NCBI RefSeq assembly: GCF_050624435.1
Contig: NC_134539.1
Location: 48,144,001 to 48,208,000, forward strand
From: Tenrec ecaudatus
Taxonomy: Eukaryota; Chordata; Mammalia; Afrosoricida; Tenrecidae
DNA: 64,000 nucleotides
Reading direction: 5' to 3'
The translations under genes were made by a program, and so were the position numbers. The stretch's first letter is position 1. Each line of letters starts with the position of its first letter. The notes under the pieces were generated by a model. The model did not search any database and was not told where the DNA came from. It saw only the letters and a program-made list of their open reading frames with translations. This document shows, piece after piece, positions 10,725-23,799 of this stretch.

Positions 10725-11640
10725 ATAGGAGGAGAGAGGTGAGACTGTAAGAAAGGGGTGTGGAGGCCGGATTCGACCTCTCTGACTTCACAAGGGAGAG
10801 GAGAGTCCAACTCTGCAGCCCGAGGTTGATTCCTATGAGGCTGCAGTGACATGCCTCCACCCTCCAACCTCCCTGACCGGCCTGACACTCGCCCTCCCGC
10901 AGCCCTCTCCACGTCTCCGGTGAGTTCAATAATTCATGGCAGTGGCTACACGGAACTCACAGGCCAGACTTTAAAGTATAAGATTTATTCAGAAAGCTAA
11001 CAGGTAACATTTCAGGATCAGAAATGCTCAGGACACATCGCTTCCAATCAGGACAGCCTCTTCTCGGTCAGGCCTGCAGGCCCACCTTTCTCTGGTCCTT
11101 GGGCGCTCCACAACATGGGCCCTTGAATTCTGCCCTGCTCCAGCAATATTACAGAGCTTCCAAATGCCCCCAAAGGACTCCACTCTGCTGGTGTCCCCGG
11201 CCACAGAAACCCAGCTTCTCTAACTAAATCCTTGCAGGTACCCACCTCACAAGTTCACCTCCTGACCTAAAGCACACGGCTTTCCTCACATCTTGCTCTT
11301 GGTTCTCCAGCTGCCAATTCTCTGATACCAGAGCTCTCTGTTCCAAGATCAAGGAGATTCGCCACTCAGGGATTCCAGCAAATTAATGTGCTCTATGGTG
11401 GCTCTTCTTTCTTAATGGTAGCGAGATTCCTCCTGTTTCTGAGATGGTTCACTTTGCACTGAGTGGGATGGCAAACTTGACTCATCCCCATGTTGGCATC
11501 CCACTTTTTCACCATCACACTTAATCCTGTTGACAATTACTGACACCTGAATCATATAACCTGATCAGCATCCATCCCCACACCTTCTCTTACCCAGATC
11601 CATCAACAAAAAGTCGTTTGGGTGAAGTAACAAAGACTGT
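10725..11640 (-). repeat. LTR-like repeat, minus strand (copy 1)
   Basis: Shares a block order with 37690-38490: a tgaattattgaactc-type block and an AATAAA signal followed by cttatac on the minus strand, then tctgagatgg and catccatc blocks further along. The AATAAA with downstream sequence on the minus strand suggests an endogenous retroviral LTR. No viral genes are seen. Confidence 0.45.
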
Positions 11641-11665
11641 GGTCGGAAGAGCCATACCAAGGGTG

Positions 11666-12174
11666 GTAAGTTATATAATTTCATGTCAACTTAAGGGTAT
11701 TAAGAGTGAAGGGGTGGAGTCTAGCCTGTCAATCAGGTCACAGCCTGATGATGCCTCTTTGTGGGCACAGCTTTCTCATGAGGATTCTGGGAACTTCCTC
11801 TCTTCCTCCCTAGAGGCAGGATTCACTCTCTCCCTCTGCTTCACATGCCTGTCGACAAGCCACATGGAGCCACCCTCCCATTGAGGGCAGCCAGAGCCCC
11901 GGAGATGCTTCCACCACCATTGGATCCACAAGACTTTTCACCCACCAGCCTGTGATCTTCCTGCTTTAGGCATCATTGTGAGTGGCTATGTGAGTCTGAA
12001 GAGGAATTTATGGACTAGTATTGGACTTATGGGCTAATATCGGACTTGTGGAATTGATCTGACCTGGGCTGGGATATTTTCTTAATATACGATTACTCTT
12101 TGATATAAAGTTCTCTCTTACACACATATGAGTGTGTAGTGGATTTGTTTCTCTAGTCGACCCAGACTAACACA
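11666..12174 (+). repeat. LTR-like interspersed repeat X (copy 1)
   Basis: About 510 bp from tggtaagttatataatttca to cccagactaacaca. Relatives are at 28698-29174 and 33541-34033, sharing tcatt(g)tgagtggct, ggaatttatggactagtatt, gggctggga, a tataaag(t/c)tctctctt block and the terminal cccagactaacaca. TG...CA ends and a TATAAA block fit a solo LTR, but the class is not certain. Non-coding. Confidence 0.6.
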
Positions 12175-13904
12175 CCAAGTAATTCAGGGCACCACAATGG
12201 TACAAAAGTCATGAGCTAAAGGGGGAAAATTAAATATTGCTAAACTAATATTACCCAAATACAAAAGAAGAAACAACAAATAGGCTTCATGCTTACAATT
12301 TCTACATGGCCAAGAAGTACTTGTGGCTTGAGGAGGAATGCTATAGGGTTGGGGTTGATGAGATTGCTGTTTTCAAAGGGCTTTAAACTGGTTCATTCCG
12401 GTTTGACCCCCTGCCGAGAATTTCCATTTCCACCCCAGATATACTGAATCAGCACTAAATTTTAACAAGATTCCAGAACCAGTTTGAAGTCCTGGTTTTA
12501 AGACAAGTCCTGAGGATAAAGGAGCAGGAGACATAGCTGTAAATTTTTATAGTCTTAGACTTCTCCAGTTCACTGTTCTGTGTTTCAGAGCTGCAAGGGC
12601 GTGAGGTAGGGTGTGTGCTCAGCCCAGTGTGGAAAGCCGGCTCCAGGGAAAAGCCAAAAGCAGCTTCTCTGGAAAGCTACCCTTTGGGTCGTGGCTGCGG
12701 AGCTGATTGGGGTGAGCTGTAAGGACCCCTCTCCTGCGGGGCCTGATGGTTTCATTACGAAGCCTGATCACAGGCCCATGTTACGTGAACTCCTCTCAGT
12801 TGGAGTTCATGGCACCACAGTGATTTCTTTTGGCCCTGATCCCACGCTGCAGCTGTTTGTACTTATTTGAGGTAGGGTGTGCTTTGAAACAAAATGAACC
12901 AGATTTTCCCCACTGCCTATGTCAGTGCCTAGTATTGGGAAGCATTAACTCTTTCCTGACCTGCTAGCAATTGAATTAAGTCGTTATACAGAGAAAAGAC
13001 CCAAAGGAGACATTGACTGAGAGTTGGAAAAGCTCTCCCAATAAGAAGCCCATTTCAAACCAAAGGGCCAATAGGTTCCCATCTAATCTTTAACCTCAAC
13101 ATGGCCAATGGTTTGAGAAACGATGTTCAACCTGTTAAAAGAAGCGTATTCCTAAACAACAAACATAGTCCATTAAAGTGGACTACAGAAACAGGCCTTT
13201 CAGAATGAGTGCAACATTTCTCTGGTTAAAAATGCTTTATAAAGCAGAATTGCATATTAACTAGCATGAGAGAAAAGTGATTTCTATCACATCTCAGTAG
13301 TAATTATTCATTTGCACAAAATATAGACATATTAATATGGGCACTTCTGCTATCCACCCTCAATGAATGCTGGAGCTAAAATCCATAGTTCTTGAAGAAT
13401 AAACCATGCATGAAACTTCAACACAAACAAAAACTAACACTTCCCCACATTCCTAACCTGAGCTTCTGATTTGGTTGAATCCAGAGTCTTAAGTAATCCT
13501 GACCTGACACACAGCCCTGACATGTTCCATTATCTTAAACTACAGGTCCATAGGGCATTGACATGGGAACAAACACCCTATGTGTGTAAGTGCTGAGGGA
13601 TCTACCCTGATATGAGGCCATAAAGAAGATTCCCCAAGGACACAGTGTCATAAAATATTGAAATGTTGATTCTTGGATCTGATCCAGGCCTATTGAATCA
13701 GAGGCTGCGGTGGATGAGAACCAAGAATTAGTTTATTAATTATGATTGTTTAGAATACACACAGCAAAACTTACACCAACTCAACCATTTCTATCTGTAC
13801 AAATCTGTAATACTGATACCATTCTACAAGTGTTGTGATTTTTTCTGTGTTATTCCCCCATTAAATAAATGTATTAGTCCCTAATATTTGTGTCGCTATT
13901 GTAA
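12175..13904. other. No gene seen; one MER5-like fragment
   Basis: Mostly non-repetitive. 12395-12490 (gagaatttccatttcc, ccagatatactgaatcag, ttttaacaagattcc) resembles the ancient MER5 hAT family. A related fragment is at about 23450-23545. Confidence 0.4.
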
Positions 13905-14112
13905 TTTAAAACCCAGTTATCACTGCCATCAGGTTGATGCTGACTCACAGCAACCCTATAGGACCGGCTGGTCTTGCCTGCTTTAAGTTTCTGAGCCTGT
14001 AACTGTTGAGGGGAACAGAAAGCCGTCTTTCTCCCCTGGAGAGGCTGGTGCTTCCAAACCGCTGGCTTTGCTGGTCCCAGCCCAGCTCATCACCACCCCA
14101 CTAACCCGGCTC
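13905..14112 (-). mobile_element. AfroSINE-type SINE
   Basis: Plus-strand reading gives the reverse order of the SINE: cactgccatcaggttgatgc, ctgactcacagcaaccctat, a gtttctgagcctgtaact block, cagaaagccgtctttctccc. The 5' head is diverged. Confidence 0.7.
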
Positions 14113-14521
14113 TTCAAAGGGCATAATCCTCGAGCCAGGCATTCTTTTTTGGCTATTTGAAGCTATTACTGTTTTAAACTATTTGCCTCAGGTTTTAAAT
14201 GCGATTGGTGTCTGTTCTCCTGGGGCGAGAAAGAAGAGCCGGGAAGAGGAGAGGAACAGTAGCACTGCATGACCTGCAGCCGCGAGCATCCAGCTCTTTG
14301 CTACGAGCCAAAGGAACTGGCCATCCGCACGGAACATGTTCATCAAAAGTTCTATAGAAGAATCTTGATCAAAAAAGAGGCACAATGGAACAGAATTTCA
14401 CATCCAAACTTTCTGGAGCCAACTCACGTAGAAAGTGTGCCTTGAAGAAATGTATTTTAGCAATTGCCCAAAAGGAGTCTAGGCTGAAAGCCAGGTGTCG
14501 CCACACTCTGGATTGAGAAAA

Positions 14522-14645
14522 AGCCAAACTCACTGCCAACGAGTGAAAGCTGGTTCAGAGCGACCCTACAGGGCAGGATAAACTGACCCATCGGGTTCCC
14601 AGGCTGTACGTCTTTACAGGAGTAGAAAGCCCTGTTTTGTTCCAG
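14522..14645 (-). mobile_element. AfroSINE-type SINE, 3' half
   Basis: The blocks caaactcactgccaacgagt, agcgaccctacagggcagga and ctttacaggagtagaaagcc are the complement of the SINE 3' body. The head is missing. Confidence 0.65.
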
Positions 14646-14662
14646 AAAATCCATTGGATCGG

Positions 14663-14898
14663 TGGTTCCTAAACCTCAGCATGCATCAAAATCCAGTAGC
14701 GGGCTTGTTCAAACAAGGACGGCTGGGCCCCCATCTCACTGAGTTTCTGATGCCATGAGTTCAGAGTGGGCCAAAGAATGTGCACCCACTAATAAGAGAG
14801 ACTATGAGTCAGAACTGACTTGATGGCAGTGCGGTAACAAGTTCCCAAGGGATGCTAACACTGCTGACCTGGAGACCCCACTCTGAGAAGCATTCCAT
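14663..14898 (+). mobile_element. MER5A-like ancient hAT element, split by a SINE end
   Basis: Begins ggtggttcctaaacctcagc and continues through tgcatcaaaatcc, gggcttgttcaaa, gctgggcccccat and gagtttctgatgc; it resumes with aagttcccaagggatgctaa and ends actctgagaagc. This is the order of the mammalian MER5A MITE. A SINE 3' end (atgagtcagaactgacttga) lies within it near 14800-14842. Confidence 0.65.
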
Positions 14899-15136
14899 AC
14901 ACCATCCACTTAATATGCCAGTCACCCCAGATGGTCTGTGACAGATCGAGAAAACAAGCTATCTCAGACTAAAGTCTCTTATCATTGGCAAAGGTCTACA
15001 TGTCCACTGTTGTTGATTTAAAAGTTTCATGTGCTTTTGATACCAAGCTGGGCGTTTCTTTAAAAAAAAGTAAAATCAATCGAGTCTTAATTCCAAGTGA
15101 GGTTCCTTTCACTGGTTCAATTGTGAAGACAAAAAA

Positions 15137-15226
15137 TAAAGTACGGATGTGCTTTACAGAGTTGATGTATGTATGTATGGTAATAAGAGTTCTATGAGCC
15201 CCTAATAAAATGATTTTTTTTTAAAG
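15137..15226 (+). mobile_element. Very short L1 3' end
   Basis: Only about the last 90 bp of the tenrec-type L1: gtgctttacag, ttgatgtatgtatgtatgg, a taagagttctatgagcccct block and aataaaatgattttttttaa. Comparison with the uninterrupted copy at 16585 shows this as an insertion. Confidence 0.85.
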
Positions 15227-15336
15227 GCAGGAACTTTTTATTGATCCACTTGAAAGTTTAGCTGAAACTGGGTAGACCAGAAAAGACAAGATCTGAAGGC
15301 AGGCAGGCACTGTCATTTGTACATGTTGCGCGCGCA

Positions 15337-15357
15337 CACACACACACACACACACAG
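15337..15357. repeat. CA microsatellite
   Basis: About ten CA units after a short CG-alternating run, at the end of local-duplication copy 1. Confidence 0.9.
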
Positions 15358-15360
15358 ATT

Positions 15361-16584
15361 CCCAAGAACATGCTGTTTGGAATAGGACTCCATTCCAGTG
15401 TATATCCGCAACAGGAGAACTGCAAAAAAAATATGTACGCACCACATCATGCTATGAACTGACCAGTGGGATGAGGCTATTTGGTATTGTCCATTTCAAA
15501 GCTGAAACGTATCTGCCTAAAGCAACAGTTTTCATTCTGATAAAGTCAATAGCAACAGAGTAGTCAACACATCTGAGGCTTCTTAAATTCATTTCCTGTT
15601 CTTACACATAAGATCATATCACAGCCAAACTTGGAAGGCAGTATCTAATTCATATAAAAGGTTTTAGGTTATGAAATCGAATTATATATAAGGTAGAGGA
15701 ATATGGCTCTACAGAGGCTTCACATCATTAGGAAATGGTATTTGATTGGTCAAAAGATAAGTTCTATGTGCTACAATGTAGCAGCTCCATGATTCTCAGG
15801 GAAGGCTGTGTCAATCCTTCAGGCGATACAAAAGTCAAAAAACTTTGACACCAGTCAGTCATTAGGACTGAAAGATGTGGTTAAATGAATAAATCCTATA
15901 AGTGGTCATAAACGAGCTTCGGGAAAAGGAAGGCGTCAACCCTAATTCCCTGCTGTGTCCCCACCCTGATTTCCAGTTAAAACACACAGAAGAACAAACC
16001 GAAAGACAAACTCCAAATGGCTTTGCAGCCAAGAATAATAGGCAGCCATTTACGAGTATAAGAACCGGGAAGTAAGGTCTATGAAAAACCATGCTATGAA
16101 GCTGAATCACAAGATATCACTGTCCAATGAATGTTTGCCTGCTGAGAAAGAACAGCTAGAAATTCAGACCTCCCCAGGATTCCTCCTTTTCCCCAGTAAA
16201 GAGCAGGTCCGAAGAAGAGAGCAGCAAGAAGCACCCTGGTCTGTGGGGCGCTGCGTCCTGACACGTCAGCCAATCATCCACTCTTCTCCCATCGCATTCA
16301 GAAATTCGGTGTAAAAATAATCCTCCCTCCCCACCCCTACGCATGCAAATCATCAAGCACAGTAAGTAACGCACTGGGCTGGCTTATGGTCTCCTACATA
16401 TGAGGAAACAGACACTTCTAAAATTCCTGGATACTGGAAGAATTCTAACATGAAAACTATCCTCTTACACTGCCCAGGACTGTTAGTATTGATGTATAAC
16501 AGGAAATAATGGTGTCCCCTACCCCCCGTCCCCCTGCAAGATGGAACCAAGCTTTTCTATTTCAGAGAGGGTATAGATTTGAAA
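15361..16584. other. No gene seen
   Basis: Non-repetitive sequence between the two local-duplication copies. Open frames are short and without recognisable domains. Confidence 0.35.
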
Positions 16585-16866
16585 GTTTGGGGTTAAAATG
16601 TTTCATGTTTTTTATACCAGGGCAAAACAAACAAATTCTTTTTAAAAAACTAAAATAAATTGAGTTTTAATTCCAATGTGCACCATTTCACTGCTTCAAT
16701 AGTGAAGACTGAAAAAAATTAGGAAGGAGCTTTTTAATGATTCAATTGAAAGTTAAGCTGAAACTCTACAGAGCAGTGAAGACAAGATCTTAGGGCAGAT
16801 GTTGCCATTTGTATACTTTGCACCCCCCATCCCACCCCATCCCACCCCATCCCCCCACCACACACA

Positions 16867-16870
<4 letters not shown>
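16585..16870 (+). repeat. Local direct duplication, copy 2
   Basis: Matches 14996-15360 without the L1 insertion (tttcatgttttttatacc, gttttaattccaa, gcttcaatagtgaagac, gattcaattgaaagttaagc, gacaagatct). It ends in a short cccat-type tandem repeat that runs into CA and TC microsatellites. Confidence 0.75.

Positions 16871-16906
<36 letters not shown>
16823..16906. repeat. Compound microsatellite (CCCAT-type, CA, TC)
   Basis: Repeats of ccccatccca-type units are followed by about nine CA and fifteen TC units. Confidence 0.9.
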
Positions 16907-16909
<3 letters not shown>

Positions 16910-17329
16910 GGGGGGCACTTGTGGGGATCACCCCTGTCAGAAGCACTACACACAGTGGAACAAGTTACACACTCCGTAAGGGTCAACCTAAAAGGAAAAG
17001 GCTTCTCAATGCAGCTAAGAGCTACATAGCTGGGAAGGGGCGGTGGTTTCCCCTCTGCAGTGTAGACCTGCATTGTCAAATATGGTCGTTATCCGCCATC
17101 TGTGGTCAGTGTGGAAACAGAACAGCCCATCGTGGCAGACACTTTTTATTGATCAGTGCTGGCATACTTGCCACACGCAAAAATTGTGTGATAAGAGAAA
17201 GCTACGTTACTTTTCAATTACAATGGCAGTAATATTCTCTCCTACAAAAAAATGTAGCATGCAGACAGGGTTGTCATTATGGAGACAATTACACCCAACT
17301 TCAGGCATCTGGTGTTGACAGTCACTGCC

Positions 17330-17502
17330 GGGTTGGTCTGGATTAACGTGGCCCCATGGGTGCAGAGCAGAATGTCTCCACAGGGTTGGGACAGCTGTGC
17401 CCTTTCAAGAGGGGCTTGCCTGCCTGTCTGCCAGGCACCCAGGTAGGCTCAAACTACCAAACTTTTGGCTTAAAGCACTTAACCATTTGTGCCACTCAGG
17501 AC
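17330..17502 (-). mobile_element. AfroSINE-type SINE, 5' part
   Basis: The plus strand ends caaacttttggcttaaagca, cttaaccatttgtgccactc, which is the complement of a SINE tRNA-like head. Confidence 0.55.
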
Positions 17503-19565
17503 TGTGAACTTAATACATCTAATACCGTAAACTTTAAACCCATTCTAATCAGATCACAACTACATCATTTTTGTCCATTGTATGCTTTCTTCTTTTTTAA
17601 TATATTAAAATGCATGTAAATTCTGAGCTGTTGTAAATAATATTTCTTAGAATAGGATTTAAATTACATATGGACCTATTATATTTTCCTTGTAAAATTC
17701 CTCTGAAAGAACAATGTTCAAACTTACATCTCAACCATATCAGACTGCACACTAAATAATGAAATATAATGATTGAGGCAAAATCTAATGATTGAAATAT
17801 AATGAGTGAAGCAAAGTTATGTTGAAGCAAAATAAGGCACTTACTTTTACCAGATAATACTCATTGTGTACTAAATCTAACACAATGCCTGAAATACCAC
17901 TCAAAATGGGAACACGTTTCCCAAGGAAATTTTCAAGTGGGAGAAATGTCCCACAGTGCAAAGTGGTAACAAGAACGTGAACTCAGTGCTGTATCCATTG
18001 GGTTTTCTGAGAGACACATAGGTGGCTATTCTCTTATCTCTATCAAACTGGACTACAGCCATGCATAAAGGCTATTTCCAGCTAAGGGAGTAATCAACAT
18101 TGTCAGTTAAAGGGAAAGACAAGGACCAGGTTTTAGAAATCAATCTAACAGATGTCTAAAACACTGTGGGTATGCAACTTCTCTTTAAAATGTGGAAGTA
18201 TTGGTTACAGGAAGTCTAATTTGCAGAGATCAGGGACTCTGGGGTTCTAGGCAGGTCCTTAGGAGCCTATTTAGAATGAGAACCATTGATCCTCACTGTC
18301 CAACAGGGCAGGAAGGGAGAGTTCAAAGGTGCCTGCACTCATGTCCAGGACTTGTTCATGGAAAGGCCAGGAAGAGGGCTATCAGGATGGTGTACATCCT
18401 AGAGTCTGGGGAAACCTAATATACTTTGCTCAATGAAAAAAACCACATATCTAAAGTACAGACTCTCTTATGGGTACTGATAAGAGTTATAAACACAGGT
18501 ATCTTTAAGGATGCCTACAAAAGTTTTCTTAGAAGAAAAACCTCTTCCATTTGGAAGGTGGAGAAAAGCAAGGACCGAATAAAACTAAAAACATGATGGC
18601 AGCAATCACAAAAGAGGTGAGAAGCCACCCAGGTCCTAACACAATATGGTGGGCTCAGGAGTGCCCGTCTTTCCAGGAATGCCCTCCCCTGGGACTGCAG
18701 CATGGCATCTCAACCAGCCTTTGTGACAGTGACGATGAGATATTAGAAGCATATATCTTAGGAGTGATCACCCCAAACCTCCCATTGTACCTAAGATTTG
18801 GGTGGCTCATAGAAATCAGAATATAACAAAAATCAACATTCGAATAAGTAGTAATGACTCAATAGTAACATTTCCAAATATTTTTATCATGGTTCCAATT
18901 GATGGAATGTTCTTATGTTGTTAGTGGTATCAAAGGTCACAATCACGTCAATATTGTTTATCCCAACAATACTAGGAGGCCATAATCAAGGCTCTATCAT
19001 ACACTCAATAGACAGCTGTCCATAAACATTGATGAAAGCTTGTATTGATAGCCTGAATCTTCCAATGACAGAGAGTCCTAGTCCTCAATTGGCTACATTT
19101 GAACTAAAGTTTCCCTCATTCAATTATCCTCTCTTCCGTACCTTTAGCTTTTTCTCTCACTTGCCAGCCCTCATAATATAGACATACTAAAATAATTCCT
19201 AAAAGAAAAAAGAAACTTTACCTTGATATCACCGTCTTCCTCTCCCTTCATCTCTTTCTTGCTCTTCTTCCTCCCACCCTCTCTTGTTTATGGCCAAGAC
19301 TTGACGGAACCATCTGTGCTTTTGAATCTTCACACTCTACAGCATGGCTTCTGCCTCTACCACTCAAAGCTTTGAGAAAAGATCTGATAAATAGGGACTT
19401 TCTCCTTATCGGTCAGACTTGACCTTTTAAGTGGTATCTTACGTGGAAAATCATTCTCTTTGCAAACTTGCCAACTGTCTGACAGCTCTTTCCCAGGCAT
19501 GTTTGCACGACCCTCCTCTGCCACCCGGGAGGGATGCTGGTGATCACCTCAAGGTGTCAGGATGG
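17503..19565. other. No gene seen
   Basis: AT-rich to mixed sequence with scattered short open frames on both strands, none recognisable. No clear repeat family was identified by eye. Confidence 0.35.
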
Positions 19566-19735
19566 TGCTGGATGCCGTCCAGTCAATTCCAGCTCGTCGC
19601 TCCATGGGACAGTAGAGTTGCCCTATAGGGTCTTTATGGCCATCGTCTTTACAGGTGCAAATCCAGAAGGTCTTTCTCACACAGTGCTGCCGGGCTCATT
19701 CAAATTGGCATGCTTTCAGTTAGGAGCCGAGCCTT
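19566..19735 (-). mobile_element. AfroSINE-type SINE
   Basis: gccgtccagtcaattccagc, tagagttgccctatagggtc, ctttatggccatcgtcttta and a final gcatgctttcagttaggagc give a minus-strand SINE with a diverged head. Confidence 0.6.
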
Positions 19736-21784
19736 AACTAGATCTTTTCAATTCTACTTGTGCTCACTCCGAGGGTTCTGCACACACCTACATGCTGACG
19801 ACTCTGGACTAGGAGGCCCGATCTAGAGCATAGTTTCACGCGCCACGTAAGAATCGCAGAGGTACAACTACCTCAAACCCAATTGATTATTTTCGTATGT
19901 TTGTCACTAAATCCTGTTTGCTATATCTTATAGCAGCACTCAGATCCATGCTCTCTCTTCCAGCCCCTACTGCCATCTACCTCGGACAACTGCATGGGTC
20001 TCTATCACTAAGCCTACTCCACTGCTTACTCACTCACCTCCTAAACCCTCCGCAATGATCTAATTTAATAACCCTTTGGCAATCCTTCCCAATGCTACTA
20101 CAGGGAGAGGGAGCAAAATGCAGATTGCTTTGCACACACCGTGAGAGTCCCATGATTTGGCCTGGGCTGCATCTAGGAGCAAATCTTCCATGAGTCCCTT
20201 AGAATTCCTAGGTAAATGCAATTTATTTCATGCCTTTCATACTCTGCTTTCATCATTGAAATGTCCTCTGCCACTGCTACCCTCGTGGTGAACTTTATTT
20301 ACCATCTAACATTCAGTTTGAGTATCACATGGCTTTAGAGGTCTTTGTAAGGCACCCACCCACTCACGACATCAACAGCAGTGAGCTGGCTGTGTCCTCT
20401 AGATGTCGTCATCTCTGGCCCTTGCACGTGAATGATCATATTTATCACATGAACTCTATGCATTTATGTGGAAACCTCCAATTTCCTGAGCACAAAGTCA
20501 GCACCATAATCATCCTTTTGCCTAAGGCTCTATGAACCTCACAGAAAGACAGGGCTCAAGAAAGAGTTTGGTGAATAACCACAGCAAAATGGAATTACGA
20601 AGACATGGCCACTAGAGATGAAAACATGAACTAAAGAAATGGTTTGCCCCAAAGCACAAAACATTTCAAATTATCTGCGTAAGAAGTTTCAAAAAGTTCT
20701 TGGAAAAATGGAATTCAAAAATGAAATTTTTTCACAAACTTTCTGAAGCCCCCTCATATTTCCTGATCAAGGGCTCTCTATCATCCAATCACACATGTAA
20801 CCAATATTTGAGTACCCATTGCCCACAAAAAGGCTTTACCACCCGAAACACAAAGAGATAGAAATATAAGGATTTCTCAACTTTAAGTCATTGCAAACCC
20901 TGGGAATACAAGAACTTAGACAAGTTCCATTCCATTCCCCATGGCCATTAGGAAGGAGAAGGACACACATCAATAGGTGAAAGATGATCCTGCAAGCAGA
21001 TGCTGTTCCCATAGTCAGCCATTATGGGTTAACCTTCTTTAATACGCGTCTTAACTCATTCCTGGTTAATACTGTTATTTGTGGCTCATAAATTTTAAGT
21101 TCCCTGTTGCCTATTGAAACAGCAACATTACCAATCCCATGCCATGCCAAATTCAATGTTCAAAGGTCTCAGCCTCCACACATAGACACAAAATTCCCAA
21201 ATGATGTGGCCTTCTCCAAGTCATATTTCCAAATAGGTACCAGTTAGTCAAAGCGGGGCAAGTAAGACATTTACAGCACGTGAGATTGATCTTTACATTG
21301 CATAACCAAATTCTCTGTGCATTAAAATTATGTATGAAAAGTAAACTGTAAGATATCCAAAACAAAGCATAATAGAATGCATGCATAAGCTTAGAATGAA
21401 GAGAGGCTAAATTACTACAATATTGAAGCAAAAAGCCTTTTATAACAAAATAAGATTGATAAAGGTAGTCATCTAGACATTGAAGACATTATTTACCTTA
21501 AAAATTAAAACAAATGCTCAATTGTAAAAAGACTCATAGATCACATAAATATATGAAACATGATTATCTTAAAAATTTTTTAAAACTCATATTATACAGC
21601 TTTTTTAAATGACCAAAGAGACATGACTGGTGGATATGAACAGAATATGCTGAAGAAAATAAATGGATATAAGACAAAGTTCCGCTTAACCTCTTTAATG
21701 ATCAAAGAAATCTCATTTTAAAATTAAGGTATCATTTCCCCCAACATATTGATTTTCAAAAATTATAATTAAAACCAAAACTAC
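19736..21784. other. No gene seen; one palindromic MITE
   Basis: Mostly non-repetitive. About 20687-20758 holds the short palindromic mariner-like element seen at 3062: tttcaaaaagttcttgg on the left, ctttctgaagccccctcata on the right. Confidence 0.4.
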
Positions 21785-21978
21785 ACCTACTGCCACTGAT
21801 TATATTCCAGCTCCAGTCAGCCTACGGTAGAGTAGAAAAGCCCCATCGGATTTCCAAGGATGGAAATCTTGAAGGAAACAGACTCCCAGCGATCTCTTAG
21901 AACAGCTGTCGGGTTCAAACCGTTGTGACCTTTTGGGTAGCAGCTAAGCGCTTTAATCACTGCAGCACCAGAGCTTTC
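21785..21978 (-). mobile_element. AfroSINE-type SINE, full length
   Basis: ctactgccactgattatatt through a cggtagagtagaaaagcccc block and cgggttcaaaccgttgtgac, ending agcgctttaatcactgcagc and accagagct: a complete, diverged SINE on the minus strand. Confidence 0.75.
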
Positions 21979-23108
21979 TAAAATGAGTAGCGGTACTTTC
22001 CATCCCTGAAATCACGAGTTTCTGCTGGAAACATCATCCTGACACGCGATCCAGTTACCACACACGTGTTTGCTATCAAGCACGAGACAAGCATCCCCTT
22101 TGACCTTACAATTCTACTTTTACATATTTACCGAGGAAATCACCAAAGATCCACACTAAGATCTCTATGTGAGAACTTCCACTGCAACATTGTGACAGTG
22201 AAATTGAAAGCCAGCTGATGCGTCCAAGGAAGGGAATTCTTTAAATAAATAAAAGTATATTCCAAGGGTGGAATATGTCGTGGTAAGAAGTCATCCTGTA
22301 GACTTTCTTTTCCAGGAATTCTTCTAGCAAAATATTCTGGAAAAAATAATAAATCCAAACCCTTCCGGTGCAAAAGCATCGATAACGACTGGACAGGTGG
22401 CCTCTCACAACGCATACACACATTTCTACTCTTGTAAAAAGCTTAGCCAATACGCAAAGCCAGTAATGAATCTTCCCAGAAGCCATAATATGTCAAGAAA
22501 TAGGCATCAATCAGGGTAACGAGCACTGAATCGGGCAGCTGCTTCTATGCCAATCCCAGGTGGGAGTTTTGACTTAGGCAGCAAAGAAGTCAGATCAAAG
22601 ACCCACCTGCAATAAACTAGGATGTTCCCAAATGTACCCCTGATTAGGAAAACTAGAGGGGGAGACTGACCCACGTCACATAGGAAGATGGTAAGGAAAA
22701 ATGATTTTGTCAGAGTTGGATTGAGCTAGGAAAAAAGTCTCCCCTGAGAATTTATATCCAAATATTTGGCCTCATATAGATTGAGTGCCCTGATTCATCT
22801 GTTTTTGTGAATCAAGCCAACATTTCAAGCTCAATATTTAAACGGATGTAGGAATGGGTTGCTAGTATCCTTACGACATAAGGTAGAAACAAGTATTTCA
22901 GAAATAATTCCCCTTAACCTCCCGAAGAATTCCCAGAAAAAATTATAAGTATGACTCACATTTAAAAACAATAATGAAACAAGCCAATATATACAAAAGT
23001 CATAGTAAATCAGACAAACAAAAAATAGCTGAACCAGACCTGCAAAGTCTATGTACTAGAATTAAGAGATACAAATTATAAAATAAAAATGTTTAATATG
23101 CTTAAAAA
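21979..23108. other. No gene seen
   Basis: Non-repetitive AT-rich sequence. Open frames at 22140-22486 (minus) overlap each other in different frames and match nothing I know. Confidence 0.35.
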
Positions 23109-23304
23109 TACAAACTCATTGCTCCCAGTTGATTCTAACTCATAGCAACCCTGTAGGACAAGGTAATTACCCTTCTGGTTTCTGAGACCATAAAGCTTTA
23201 CAGGATTAGAAAGGTTCAGCTTTCTCCCAAAGAGCAGGTGGTGGTTGTGAACTGCTGACCTTGCAGTTAGCAGCCATAGTTAACCACTATGCCACGAGAG
23301 CTCT
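23109..23304 (-). mobile_element. AfroSINE-type SINE, full length
   Basis: aaactcattgctcccagttg, cataagcaaccctgtagg-like blocks, gcaggtggtggttgtgaact, gctgaccttgcagttagcag and accactatgccacgagagct are all complementary to the SINE consensus order. Confidence 0.85.
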
Positions 23305-23799
23305 GCTTAAAAAATTACAAGGATAAAATATGAATTTCAAATTAATGCACAAATTTGAAAAAATATCCAAACAAGATTCCTAGGAATGGAAAACACAGAA
23401 TTTGGATTTAGGAAAATAAAGAGTGAATTAAACATCGAGCCACTGATTCAGGTGATTCTGATTTGACCCCTGCTGAAATTTTGCTTTTCGATCCAGATAT
23501 ATTGCATCAGAATCTATATTTTAACAGGAATCACTTGGAGTAGATTCTCATCCAGGACATCTGGGTGGAAAGACTAAATCTCAGAAGGTAATCAAACCAG
23601 AAAAAACCAGTTCAAAGCCCTGAGCGCAAATAGAAAATTGATAAGCCAAAAATTACTACTCAGAAATTAAACATAATGCAGGACAAAGGCATTATGAGAG
23701 AGGTCCAAAAGCAGGGCGGATAGTGGAAAGGTCTAACACACATCTAAAGGAACACACGGAAGCTGAGAACTAACAAAATTCTTATTCAAAAAGATAAAG

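Larger units (their letters stand above)
14996..15360 (+). repeat. Local direct duplication, copy 1
   Basis: Apart from an inserted L1 3' end, this segment matches 16585-16870 block by block: gtttcatgtgcttttgatacc, cttaattccaa, cttcaattgtgaagac, ctttttattgatccacttga, agttagctgaaact-like and gacaagatct blocks, ending in a CA-rich microsatellite. Confidence 0.75.

Noticed and set aside
10725-11640. Provirus with internal genes
   Set aside because: Only LTR-like sequence is seen. No gag, pol or env-like frames lie between or next to the copies, so a solo LTR is the most that can be claimed.
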